A stretch of 64,000 bases of DNA from Elysia crispata (lineage: Eukaryota > Mollusca > Gastropoda > Plakobranchidae). How positions within the stretch are numbered: the first letter of the stretch is position 1; the number at the start of each line of letters is the position of its first letter. Position numbers and translations under genes: made by a program. Below the pieces are notes generated by a model. That model saw only the letters and a program-made list of their open reading frames with translations, did not search any database and had not been told where the DNA came from. Where the stretch lies: the NCBI GenBank assembly GCA_033675545.1, contig JAWDGP010006429.1, forward strand, positions 124,001-188,000, given 5' to 3'. This document shows positions 22,406-37,100 of this stretch, one piece after another.

Positions 22406-25400
22406 GTATTACGAATATTATAAACAAAATGGTTTCACTGAAAATAAATTGTGCTCGTTGCTTATATTATGACCATTTATCGATAACAATCAACAAAATT
22501 TAGAATGTTGAGCATCCTTCCGCTCAACCTTCAATACTTCGATTAGACTAACCTAGATCTAGATCTCTATCTTTTTTTTGCTCTCTCATTATTTTGAGAC
22601 TTCATTAGGAATATAGTTAATATCGCAACACGGTCCCGGTTGGATTATAAACAAATCACCGCCTCAAATGGCCAAATTGTTAGGCCTACTGCTTTTTAAA
22701 AATAGTCAAACAAATTCAATATTTTGTACTACGGAAATGCCTCTATTGTAGAAGTTGCCCTTGATTTGTGCAAGTTAACTCTAGACACTTGATTGCAGTA
22801 TAAATACAGCGCGCCACTGTCTACCTGAGACACGTGATCGCAGTATATGTACGACCAGCCTTTTCCTAATCCGGCTTACGCCAGCGTCGTATATGTACGA
22901 CCTGTTATAGTGCACTCACTCAATGGAAATTTCCACTGTTTTATGAACGGTTTACAATCTCTAAATCATTGGTCATGGTCCAGAAATAGTAACCAATGAA
23001 ATTTCCTTTTTATTTTATATCTCGCGGACGACGCGGTGAGAAGTTATCGCGTGATATAGCAGGTGGTCCCGTGTACTGTGTTGACGGGCTTGCTTAGGAC
23101 CAGGCTAGGCCTGCTTGAACAGTGGGGGATCCCTCTTTATAACCGTTAGTATGACTATGAGATGAGGGGGGGCTAGGCTAGCATCTTGAAGTTTCTACTG
23201 GTGTAGTTGTTGAAGTGTGTATGTGTTTTTTCTTACGTCGACAGGGCCTTCTCTTGATGTATCAGTTTTATAGTCTCCTAAGCCTGTTGTCTCTTGGGTG
23301 GGGAACAGTTGTTGGTACCTTGTATGAAAACCAGGCTTCTGGCTCTGGCTATGCTTGAGCACTGATGTTGTTGATAGTACATGTATTATGTAGGCCTGTA
23401 GTCACTGTCTGGATGTTTGAAGGTTTGGATACATGAGTGTGTGTGTGTTTGATAGGAATGAGTCATGAAATATTTTACTGTTAACTTTTGTCGCATAAGT
23501 GGATTGGTGCCATGGGCAGTATTGGTACCATGAGAGCAATGCGTGCCTGGTCCTCAGTCTGATTTAGACCTCGCTACAATGTTATCATCTCTCCTCTCAA
23601 GTAAGCATACCAGAACCATTTCAATTCTCAACAACACTTCTCTCTCTTTCTCTCTCAGTCTTTCATAACATAGTTCTTATTTGGGGAAAATGATTGGAAT
23701 TGATTTTAATTTTAAAGCCCAGTTCGTAAGCTTTAAGAAAATATATGGGTTTACAGGTGCTACATTATTAGCAAACAAAAGAAACACATGTTTTCAAAGC
23801 CATGCAATCAAGGTGCAAAACTGCTGTGCCACGCTCAAGTTTTGTAAACACTAGGCCCCCTGACAACCTTACAATTAGTGACCTACTTCCGCCTGACCTA
23901 CATAGAGCTTTGGGGGTTAATATTGTAATAATAATAATTTGATTAAATCAGTGCCTCCGTTGTAATATGCAGTGAAAATCTGGCCAGGTTATTGGATCCA
24001 TCGTGGCCGCACTGTCAACATTGAACCGGGATCGCAACACTGCAGTATTACCGAAATGTGGTTTTATTATCCCTTAAATGTAGGGCCTAGTTTTAAAGTG
24101 ATGTCATTATCTCTTCGTTTGATAATCATAATAGAAAACCAATAAATGATAATTTTGTAGGCCTACCTGTACACCCGCTCTCACCAGAGTGCTGTTTCTT
24201 ATCTTTCCGGTAGACCTTGACCTTGGCAAGAACGGTAAGTGAAAGTTGTCACGATTACTTAACTTTACCAAGCCAGAATTTTATGGAATGTAAAAAAAAA
24301 ATAAATAAAAAATGAGGGGGGGATCTTCCCCCCAAAAAGACAAGAATGAAGCAACTTTCACTTAATAATACGATCAAATCAAGATCAAGATGAACCTGAA
24401 AGACAAGAAACAGCACAGAATAAAAAAAAATGATAATAAATACTGGTACAGCTCTTACCTAAATGTTCCTTTAGAATCGGAAACAGAAAAATCGCAATAC
24501 CGCCGCTTCTTAGTTTTAGGAATAATAGTAGATATTCTACAGCGCCAAATACGCTGATCCTCACGGTAAGTATACTTAGAAGTGCGATGTGGACAAATTA
24601 CTTCAGAAGGTAAAACTAAAAACAGTGAGATCGTAAAAATGATAATGACCTAGTGTGGTTATTATAAAATTTAGCAATGACTTGTAAATGTAAGTAGGTT
24701 TATTCTGGTCTGAAGAGAGGTATGATTGGTACATTTTTAACATCTCTGAATTCAATTATGAAATTGGATTTTAAATTGCTTTGTGTTCAGTGCCTCTTTT
24801 AGTTTTACGCAGTATAAAAAATCATGTACATTGTACATCTTAACGTTGTGGGGAAATGGCGGAATCAACGGATTGAAGATGTACAATGTGCGTTGGCTGA
24901 GCATCTTGTCACGAAAAATTGAAGTGGTTAAATTGAAATGAAAATGTCCCAAATCCCAAAAAAAATTGGCAGGTTTCATGAAGATAGTGCTCATGAGGAC
25001 CTTGAAACTTTGATTTGCTGTAGATTCACTGATAATTCTTTAAAATGTTTAGTTTTTGTGTTTATGTGTTAAGTACAACTTAAATGAACATCACATGCCA
25101 TAAAACAGAGACTTCGATCGTTTTAAAATGTTATATGAATTTTTTTCGGTGCCAGTCGTCTCTTTTTCAGAAATACGTTTTCCATTTTTTTGGGGCCCAA
25201 CCATTCAGAACTGACAAAAAATTGAAATGTTCTTTTCCACAAAACTAAATTCATCGCTAACGTCAGAGGAAAGCTTCATTTACAATTATCAGCAAACAGA
25301 AAAGCCCTGCGACCTACCGATCAGAAATTTTCTCCTCTGAAACATCGGCCACATGACGTCAGGATGTGTGTCTGAATTTCATCTTACACTTTCGGGCATT

Positions 25401-28400
25401 AATAACTAGATTTATTAGCTACTTTCGCAAAATTTGCTTCATAACTCTTTAGAAGAGAGACTTGAGGGCATTCACAAAAAATGTGAGGATTCTAAACCTG
25501 TAAATATGGCCACAGCAGCAAAATAATTGGTCCCTGACCTGTGTACATCTGATGGGAAAAGATGGCCAGTCATTGTTATCAACTGCCAACATTTAACTGG
25601 AGGTGCTCTCGTTTTCTCACAAAGTGAAACCCTCAGACGATTCCATAAGCACTGTTTCTTCATCCTTCCGGCAATTTTCGGTTTATTCTGGTTCTTTGTG
25701 CATCTGAAAATTCCAGAGTCGACCAGTGAAGTCGCCCACGTAGATCTAAGCTTACTTCGCAAGATTTTGATTGAATCCTAGCTGTTCTGGTTCTTCCTAT
25801 GCATTAATTTGAATGTTTTGCGATAGACTAGAAACGAATGGAATCATCAGGAATGTATTTGATGTTTAGGCACCTGTGTTGAAGAAAGCTGAATAAATCT
25901 AACCCGTAAGTCTGGTCGACTCTGAGTCAGAGACATGGGACTGCTGGGCGCCTTCAGATGGAACACACTTGTCACACCGACTTTTTTTTTCATCGGTCTG
26001 CCGAGCTCACTTTTCCATTAATTTTACAAGTTTCAGAAGTATAACAACTCTTCATTAGCAAAGACCCCTACCAACCACATGCAAATTTCAATTTCAATAC
26101 AAGATTAACGACCCCAGCTGAAATGAGGCTAAGAGTACAAAATCTGTAATACGTGCACTATTACTGTGGTAGTAATGGACTTCAATTTGTGTCATTGTAA
26201 CATTGAGTGCAACTTGTTCTAGAATCTGTGCTTGCAGCTTTTAAGCTTATTCAAATGTCTGTGTAAGTTGACTGCATTTTGATTCCTCACCAAGAGAAAG
26301 AGCCTAGTGTGTGCAGAGTGTTGATTTAGAAATAACAAATTAGTCTATGAAGATTTTGTTCTTCCCGATGTTATGATGACATAATTTTCTGATATTGTAA
26401 CATAAATAGAGTTTGAAAGGTCTCTACTATTTTGTGCTTCATTTTTATCCAGAACTCCTCGCTCCCGTTCAAGATCTCCAGCAAGAAGATCAAGATCAAG
26501 GTCACGATCTCCCAGAAGGAGAAATGACAGACCCAGAACCTTTATGGGAGGTCGACGTGTAGTTGTTAGAAACATTCCCTATGAAGTTAGATGGCAAGAA
26601 TTGAAAGACATGTTCAGGAAAGACAGTAAGAACTATTACCTACTTCTTGAGCTGTACCATATGCTATATCTTAATTCTAAGTAGAAATTAAATTTTAATT
26701 ATCTTAAGCATGGAATATTTACACTGAATCTAAGTAATTCCAAAGCTGTTTAGTTGGTTCATTACAGTTTAAATATATGGCCTTTGTATTTTTAAAAGCT
26801 GGATCTTTCATTATCAAATTCAAAATGGTCGATTCTCTACAACTTCACTCATTTACTTTTCCAAGCCCACCTTCACTAAACCATGAGATCAGTCATAAAC
26901 TAGATCTTACTCAATCCAATGATCTAGAGGAATCTAGTTCATAATAAAAAAAAATTGTCGTTTTATTAATTGCTACAAATTTATAGTTGAAATTACGAAA
27001 TTGAAGCCACCAGTAGTGGGTAAATTAACACTTTTCACTGTATTCAGCTTTTCAAAATTTTTCTCCCAACATGCACTTCTTTCTATGCAACATATGAGAC
27101 CCTAAAAAATAAATTCAATATTATCTAATCAATGTTCATGTTGTAATAGTGACCACATTCCTTTGTGAGATCATCCAAAATGTGAATTTTGAAAATAGTT
27201 TTTAGGTAAATAAAAGTGCTCACTTGATAAATGGCAATTAACTTTTAAGCCAGTTTAAGGAAGGCATTATTCATGTCTACTTAGCAGAAACTTAAATTAG
27301 TTTAAACATGCTCATAGATATTTTTGCTGCATTTTTTTTTCACAGTACATATGTCATAGGCTTAGACTCCTCTTTTCAGATTATGATAATACCCTTTTTT
27401 AATAAACATTTCAACATTTTATCATTTTTCACTCTCAAGTCACATTTTGAAAAAAAATTATGCACCGCAAGAAGCAATCATAAAAAAGAAGTGGATGTTT
27501 GCTTTCATGCTGAGCTTAAATTAAGAGCAGTTGAGGTGTATGTTCATTTCGGCATGATATGTTATTAGCAGCTTTAAAATTTAAAGTAGAAATATTTGGG
27601 ACTTTGTCAAAGTTAGATTGCAAATATGTGTTTTGATTTTTATCATTAATTGGGAAACTAATTTTGCTGATGATTTGACCCTAAAAGTCAGTTTTCTCCT
27701 TTAAAGTGACATTTTAATTAGGATTTCTCACTACATTTTTGGTAAGAAATGAAATTTGAGGTTCATAATCATATTTGAGGATAGATGCACATTTTGTTTC
27801 TTTTCTTTTTTTCATAATTCTTTATTTTTCTTTTTCTTTTATAAGTTGGTGATGTCACATATGTTGAAATGCTGGAGACACCAGATGGGAAATCAAAGGG
27901 TGTGGCGTAAGTAGTTTCTTACTTTGAAAAAAAAATTACTTTTCAAATTAAAGCTTTGTTACTGTTCCATGCTTTGACACCATTTCTGGATCCACATTCA
28001 TGTAGAGGTCTAAACGATGTTTCAAAAACAGGCCTAGTTAGTCTAAAATTTTGTTAACTTTACTATTGTTTATTTAAGGTAAATTTTAAATGAGCTGCGT
28101 CGGCATAAGAAGGGTAATATCTGTAAATTTAGAAGCCATGATGAAATTTAAGAGAAATGGTTTGAAAACTATTGAAATTTTTTCACCAAAATTAAGTCAA
28201 TTATTAATTTTTTTCATTCTTATCAATTGGCAGGTTAGGTAATTTGTATTTGCACCAGCTTTTTTGTGAACCATGCAATCAAATAACATGATTTATACTT
28301 ACGGTACTGAATTAATTTTCACATTTTCAGAGTTGTGGAGTTTCGAGACCCTGAACATGCTAAAAAAGCAATAGAGGAATATCATCAAAAGAAGATTCAT

Positions 28401-31127
28401 GACAGAGCCATTATTGTTCGTGAGGTATTGCAGTTTTTATCCATGTCTGTATTCATAAGTTTATCACGCACAATATCTATACATTCCAAAAAATTTATAC
28501 TCGATAATTGAAAAAGTATGCCTAGAAAATTTAACTTTATTTGCCCCTGATCATCTGTGCACGATTCTGATTATGAATTTACCAAATTGTTCACATTCTA
28601 TTTCAGTCTATATCTTGAGGCATGACAGAAGTGTATGGACTAACTTTTTTAGTTACCTTGTTTAAGTTTAAATTAAACTGGATTTATTTACTTTTGTGTT
28701 ACAGCTTTGTACTTAAAACATGATTTAAATTCCCATACTCTCATAAAATTAATGGTTAAAGATATCTTCACAGACCTGCCATTCATACCGATTTAATCGA
28801 AATCATTCTGACTTTTTATGCAAATTTGGTCCGTTTCCGATTTTCCAAATATTTAGGAAGTATTTCGATTTTTTCCTCCAAACTAAGTTTTCACCTCTAC
28901 AATTAAAAACATTTTCATTTTTTTTAAAAATTAGACCGACAGACAGCCTGCATTAAAGAAAAAATACGGACTATTTAGTTATATTATATTGATATTGTTT
29001 TTTATTATATATTATCAAATGTGGTGTCGAAATTGATATTAATATTTTAGTTGTAACCATCCGGAATATTGATTCTGCAGAGTTGTTTACTTATTCGTTT
29101 ATTCGTCTGTGCTCAGTGCGCTGCCTTCTCTCTATCTTCACATCCAGACTTCGCCATTATTTCCAACAAAGGATTATTCTTATTTTATCTTCTGAGAGAT
29201 ATTTCTTTTACAGGACAGCGCTTTTTTCATCTATATCTTGTTAATTATCAAGATCGATTGAGAAATCCTAAATAGAACCAGAGTAAATCAAGATGAAATG
29301 ATACGAGACTCAGTAATTGTAAGACTGTGAAAAGTAAAGTCTAGATCTGATAATAGGCCTAAGAAGTTTTATCCGGATGCAAACTTTACAATCTGCACAT
29401 GATCTATGATTTTGATCATTTTATCTAATGTAGAATTTAGATCTAGATCTAAGGTACATGCCACATCATGCTTAACTAGTCTCAATGTCACAGCATAATT
29501 TTTGTACTTAAATTGACATGTTTCGCAATGAATTGATTGAACAATAGAATGGATTACGCTGTTTAGATTATTTATAAAATAATATATTGAAAACCATCAA
29601 ATTGTCAATTTGCTCCCCATGAAATATATGGTTACATTTTCAAGAGCTGGATCCAGCAAAATTCATAAGATTTTTAATTTTCCGCGTCAAGTGTGAGAAA
29701 GCCCTATACACCATGTAGAAAAATTGTCTATAGTCAGAAAAGAGCATCAAATATGTCATTTTTTAACCCTTTCAGTAATATGTACATTTACTCCTTTTCA
29801 TATAAAAATAAGACATTTGAAGTCATGTACACTTCCGACATGAGCTAGGTTGGCAGCTCTGCTCTTTGTGAATTCATGAACTGCTGCATCATGTCAATGC
29901 CACCCAATTTATTGAGACACTTAAAAGTAGTATTGTAAGGCATAAAGTACTTGATTTGAACAAAAAGAGGTATGGAAAAAAGATCTTACGATTATTTAGA
30001 ATTTTTCACCATTGAAGAATTACAAGGTAAGAAAACTAGTTTTTATCAGAGTTCAGAGCTAAACTAATGAATAAACATTCACCAAAGACCGCATTATGTT
30101 TTTAGTAATGGATGGTGTAGAGGGCAAAAATAAAGCAAGTCATTCAGATTTTTTTGGGCAGATTTAGATTTTTTGACTAAATCATTCAGATTTTCTTTCC
30201 CTGGAGAGTGGTAGGTCTGTCTTCAGGGTTGTGAAACATGTCAAAATTGTAAGTTAAATAAATAATAAGCACTATTTTGTTCAATTTAAAAAAGGTTATC
30301 ACTAATCCACCTGATATCTTTATCTAACGAGTGTTTGAGATATCTAAAACCATGATAAGAGCTCTGTTATTTTTCTTTTAGAAATATAGAAAAGTTTGCA
30401 AAAGATTTTCAGGAAACATTGCTGTGTGAATTAGCCTGACTAATCCCTTTTTAAATCATTTGTTAAGGCAATAAGATTTTGTTGTCTTTGAAATAGGAAC
30501 GTGAAAAGGACAGACAGGAGTTCATGCAGCACAACAATATGAGAGACCAAGGAAATATGGGACCTGGGATGGGTATGGGTGTTCCACCAGGTGTTAACCC
30601 ACAGATCTTACAGCAACTGGGTATTGAGCCACCCATAACCAACACAGTTTTTGTTGCCAATGTAAGTAAACTTTAACTTAAAACTTAAACTTTAAAGCTC
30701 ATTCTGCAGAGTAGATAATATTTTATAGTTAAAAAAAAAATAAGAATCTGATTATATTGCTCAATTGGCTTTGGGTGGGGAGGGGGGGGGGGGTGTTCCA
30801 ATGAAAGAGGGACATAACTCCAATAAACCCATTAGAGTAGCACACCTTACCCACTGACTAGGTCACCTTGCATTTCCATTTACCGATCACAGGTTCTAAG
30901 AGCTATTACATTGTATGGATATTACCCGTGTTGAAATTAAGCTCCCTTTTTTTTCTTTTTCTGTTAGCAAGAGACAATTTCATTTCAAATTAAAAAAGCA
31001 AGAACCACAGATAAGATTACGCTTTTTTTTTATCACAAAATAGTATACCGAGTAAATTTGTACACGATTACTAAATACATACACTGTATATGATTAAATT
31101 GTCTGGCTCTATGATAACAAAAACAAC

Positions 31128-31173
<46 letters not shown>

Positions 31174-34100
31174 GACGTCTATGTAAATCAAATGGAAACA
31201 TTTTCATAATTATTAAGCTCTACAACTTAATATCTAAATGCAAGGAGTTAAAAAAAAAAGAAAGGAAGATCAATGTACAAGTTTGTAACATACACCCTTA
31301 TGCACTCAAACTTGGCTGACCATAACCTCGCTCCTTCTTACTGCCCCTTGTCTTACCAACTTTACAATGCTAAACAATCACAATCTGTTTTGATTAGCAA
31401 ACCCATTAAGAATTTGAAGTTCTAGATGCTGAGTCCAGAGAAAATAAAAAAGACAAAATAAGAAATTTAATCAATCTTTAGGTGCTAATATTTATGTTGA
31501 ATCAAGAGAAAATCAATCAGCCCTTTGTCTTCATGTCAGTAAATGGGGTCGAGGGATTAAAACAATAACAAAAAAAAAACATTTTCAGTAGGACTTTTAA
31601 GAATAATAAAAACATTTCCGTATTATGTTGCAAATTCTCATAACGCTAGATCTAGTATGTAGATATCCTAAAAAGAATCTGGAAAAAAATATTTAAAATT
31701 TAGATCTAGATCTTGGTTCAAGATTTAGATTACCGATATGACTCGAATTTAGCCCTACATCTTGTTCTAGACCTATGATTTAGACGGCAATAAATATTGA
31801 ATTTACATTCTTTTTAAAATTAATTAATTTTTCAATATTTAATCTCTCTTTCCAGTCTGGATCGTTTAACATACTGATGGAAAAAAGAAACTATGCATCA
31901 GTTTTATAATGAATTAAAAAGGAGAGAACTTGAATAAATGTGTTATGCTATACCATTTCAGAAACATTATTCAAAGACAAACATGTAGGTGTATCACATT
32001 TAAGTCACAAGTTAACTTACAGCTCTAGAACTCAGTCCAAAGTTACTGCCCTGGATTTGCAAAGTCACACATTTAATACCGCATCTGCCCATCCTGGGCA
32101 GTGACGACGGCTTGGCAGCAACGCCTCATGGATCCAATCAATCAATGAATGAATGCTTATGGGATGTTGATCCAGATGATTCTGAGGTCTCTTTCCAATT
32201 CATTCAAATTTTGGGGCTGATTTGGTTGTGCTCGAAGGCGCTGTTTCATCTCATCCCACAAGTGTTCAATAGAAGACACTGCAGACCAATCCATAATGCC
32301 GACGTTGTTGTGAAGATATTCCATCACCAAACGTGCCACATATGGTCTCGCATTATCCTGTTGCAAAATTGTACCAGGATTAATATCGATGAAAGGCAGT
32401 ATGTGTTGATCAAGGATCTCGTTTTTATAGCACACTGCATTTAGGTTACCTTTGACTGTTACCGGTTGAGTACTGTTTCTATTTGCTATCCCTCTCCACA
32501 AATCAGGCTTCCTCCACCTTGTCTCACTCTTCTATTACACATCTGTCTTGGTATCGCTCTCCTCGTCTTCAATAGACAAGTTGACGACCATCATGGCTGT
32601 GCAGGCAAAACCTTGATTCATCTGTGAACAATACATTTGAGCCATTGAGGGAGAGTCCATTGAAGGTGCTGTGCTGCCAAAGCGTGTCTATACCGCCTGT
32701 GATGTGAGTGGAGAACAGTTTAAATTGCTGGTCTGTAAGGTCAGAGGTTGGCTTCACTAATACGGTTTCTGACAATTTGACCTGATATAGTGATGTTGTT
32801 GGCTGTCGCTGTGGCTGGTCTCATTTGGTCTGGGAGGTGCACGAACTGAATGTGTTGGTCTTGTCTTTGTGTGGTAATTCGAGGTCTTCCACTTCTTGGT
32901 CGACCTGAGGTTGTGCTTAGAGCTTAGTATCATTTCCACAAGCTATTGATTGTGTTCCTGTGCACATTGAGCTGTTTGGATACTTGTTCCTGTGTCTGAC
33001 CAGCTTGGAGCATTCCTATTGCTCTTCAGCGGTCATTTTTTAAGAGTCTTGGCATGGCTGATGTTTTTTTGGTATAGTGGACAGATTTTCTCCCTTTGCA
33101 GGCACAACTCACAACAAAATCACTCATTGTTGATTGCTGATACTCACCTGATTCTATGTGTGAAATATCTGTGTGATTGGTGGGTGAGTTGCTGAGTTAT
33201 ATACACCTAAAGTGTGCACAGTTTCTTTTTTCCACCAGTATATATTGAAATTTGAAATCTTTTGAACAGGTTCTGCCTAGTTTGTGACCTTCATACATGT
33301 AGACCTATTGGTTCAATCATCAGGAACAAAATGCTCCTTACTATAATGAGATAAAGTTGACCCAAATTCCGGTTGATTTCGATGTCTTTTGCAATATTTT
33401 ATTACTTTTTTTAATTGATTGTTTTTCATGTAATGCCATGCAACATGAGACTAAAGGTTATCATAAATGGTTCAATGGGGTGTGGTGGACAGGTTCTATC
33501 CAGTTGATCCTGGTTGATTTTATTTCAGAAACGAGCTTCACAGCAGAGCTTTAAAATGGAACCCCCATTCGTGAAATATACATCATAATCATCAGGCACT
33601 TGCCATCATAAGGACTTAATTTTCATTGTAGTCGTTAAGCCATGTAACAATCAAAAAAATGAGCCAGATAAATAATTTGAAGCCTGGAGAATTTTTCTAC
33701 AAATTGGTAGAAAAAGTATCTTCATACATGTTATAAATTTGAATTGTTCTTGATCTTTCAAGTTAAAGCTTATATTAGACATAATTTAATTTCGAAGATT
33801 GCTCATCAAAACTTGCTTATTTGATATATTTTGTAAAATTACTTTTGAACCTTGAAAAAAATTGTATTAATTTTTTGAGGTTTTTGTAAAATTTGCTACA
33901 AAGGCAGATACAAGTTTTTTCCCCCCCTCTTCTTTACATCCCCTTATCAATAGCTTGACTACAAAGTTACATGGTGGAAGCTGAAGGATGTGTTTAAGCT
34001 TGCTGGAAATGTAATCAAAGCAGAAATCAAAGAGGACAAGAATGGAAAATCAAGAGGAATGGGAGTTGTTGTCTTTGAGCATCCAATGGAAGCTGTCCAA

Positions 34101-37100
34101 GCAGTTTGTATCCTTCACAGTAGTAAAAGTTGAAAGAAAAATATTTTTGTAGTGATACTAAAATTTTCATTATTTAATATTTATTATTATTTTTCTAATT
34201 TGTTTTTCTTTTTGCTTTGCAAAATCAGCCCCGACAAATTCTGCTCATATTCTCTAGAATTAATATGGATATAGATTTAGAGGAGGCAGATCACTAGATT
34301 GATTATTCGTGCAGTTTTTGAATGAAAATAATAGGAAAAAAATGCTTGCCTCTCTGGGATTTGGACCATCAACTTATAGATCAGTGTGCATTATCACCTC
34401 GCCGATTAAAGAGAGCATGACTTATACCAGTACATTGCCCTGCTCCCTGAAAAGGGAATTTCATGGTGCAAGTATTTACTAAGTCTCCCTGAGTGAATTG
34501 CAATCTTGATTGGGAAAATCCGAATGGCACTACAGATAAGCATTGAATTTGGAAGTACCTAAACTTGCCAATGAAGGCATAAACATCTAGAATGAACGAT
34601 AATAATATGTATTCTATTTTATAATTTAAATTTAGATGAGACATCGGGCTCTATAACTCTAGCTCTTAAAATTCTCACTTTTGGTTATGTAGAAATCAAA
34701 GATGATAGTTTCTTACAAAAAAATCTCAGCTATGTTCAACGGACAGGTTCTGTATGACAGAAATATGATTGTCAGGATTGATAAAGGACCAGAACCAGAC
34801 AAGCCTAAGTTGCCGAGTAAGTATCTTTTTAGGGTTGACATATCTGCAGCACTGTTGGTCTTGGTCAAGTTGAATATGTAACTTGCTTACTAGCTGCTAT
34901 CTATTCATTTTCTATGACAAAGCTTCAAAATATTAATTTATGATGCAGGTGCAAGTCCGATTTTTTTTGTAATGTCTTTGGCATCAAATAAAAGATTTCC
35001 ATCTTTGATGGACTAAGGTCATTCTTAAACGCCTTTTGTCTGAATTACCCAGTATGCCTCATATTTAAAGGTTTTGTACTAAAAAAAAAAGCTAGATTTA
35101 AAATTAGCATGAAGTTATAATTATTGTTTTTTTTTTTTATTTTGATAGTTTTTCAAACTGGAATTCTTGATACTGAGAAGGATTTATTACTGTCACGAAT
35201 ATCTTATTCAATGAAGGCCAAGTATTAAAATATTTCTTATTTCTCTCTGAAGGTGGACTAAAATCAATTGGTATGGGCCTGGGGTCTGGAGGAGCCCCTC
35301 TCACTAATATTTCTCAAATGGGTCGTAAGTAAACATTTAAAATTTATTGAACTTTTTTTTGTTGTGATCATTGTTGAGTGTCGCATAGCAGTGCAAAAAG
35401 CAATTATGCGAAGCGTTAGATTTTCTTCTTGAAAATTTCAAAAATAGAGTAAAATTCTGTTCAGGTAAAGAGAGTGGAAATTATTCAGAATCTTGTATAA
35501 ATTTACAAAAAAAGGTGGTGTGAAAAATCATATTAAAGACCCCCGACTTTAGGCCTCCTTAGTACAGTTGTCAGATATGCTAATTTCCCAATAAATCTGG
35601 AAATCCTGGTGGTTTTTTTTTTAAGAAGTCTGGATTTTGTCTGAGTACAGGATCAGGATGATCGTTGCCAAAAAAATCTGGAACTTAAGTTATGAAAATT
35701 ACACCACATCAATCCAAGACCCTTATGTGCAATAAGCTCCTCTTAACCATTAAGTTATGTTTGTAAACTAAGTTGTGCTTATATGCAAAAAAGTGTCATA
35801 TTTCTGGAAATATTTTAGTTTCTTTTCTGGCTTGCTACTTTGTTTCATTATGTGGTTCTTCAGTTATAACTTTTGAAGAGACCTTCATGTCTTGAAATCA
35901 TCACATAAAACCTCCACTTGAAGAAGAGATGGGAATGAAGGAAAAGGCAATGTTGTTGAGGAAAATGGTGTAAATTTGTATAAAAGGAGTCTGTAAACCT
36001 AGATCTAATAACAGTCAAAGGAGGTGAAGATTGGTTATTGGATCTTTCATTTAAAACTAAATACACTCTCTGATTTCAAAGGCTGGACCTGACTCGACAA
36101 GAACTGGGATTGTTTGTTTTTTTTTTCTTAAAGTTTGTGTCATTACATACCATTCAAAGAAAGAATGATTTTTTCTCCCTTTATATAAAAATCCTCTTTA
36201 TTTAGTTGGATTTTTTTAAAATGACTGGTTAAGAAAGATTACCACTTATTTCCCCACCTTTATTAATTTAGAGTCAACTAGATGTGGTAAGGATCTATGG
36301 ATAAAACATTTCACTGAACAGTGTATATAATGATGTTTTTTTTTTTTAATGCTTGTCTCTCTTTCATTATTTTGACGCATTTATACCTCTTATTACCTTT
36401 TATTTCTTTTGGTTATTCATATAATTTTGAGTATACATTTAGTTCATAGTCAGTTGACACCTCTGAATTATGTTTCTTGGTACTTCATAGCTCTTTAAGT
36501 AATACATCACCGAGAGCAAACAGTTAAAAAGTTTTTCATGTGATTATAAGTTACCCATATAATTATATTCAAGTTTGTTTTGCACTTATTTTTAACATTT
36601 TCCTTAATCAATACATGTACTATGAATGCAATCATATCATATATGGACCTGAATAGTTATACTAAGGAAACCTTATTCTAATGATGTCCTCATCATGCAA
36701 ATCTAATTTCAATCTTAATTAAATTTATAACATCAGATGATTGAGATCCCAGATGCTAGATATGGACAAGATTCAAGATTTTTAATCTAGATTTATATTG
36801 GGAAGAGTTTGAATAAGAGATCATGTACAGAACATAGATCTTGTGCTTTTATTAGGTAGATCTAGATATCATATGCATGTAGTTCATGGCTCTTCTTGTT
36901 GAAATGACCATAAGGCAAGTTGTACTTTTTAGAACAGTAGTCCAAGAGATAAAGAAAATGTAGAATAAGGTTAAAAAATAACAGACTTACCTTGGTTTCC
37001 AAATTTCACAATAACTATATATATATATATATATATTTATTTATATAAGAGCTGTTCTCAGGAGGTCAACCCTAAAATATTACAGTAACACATCATAATA

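Noticed and set aside
25472-25781. Overlapping 96- and 84-codon frames on opposite strands
   Set aside because: Slightly richer in GC than its surroundings, but neither translation matches a family I know and no splice sites fit the hnRNP M frame.
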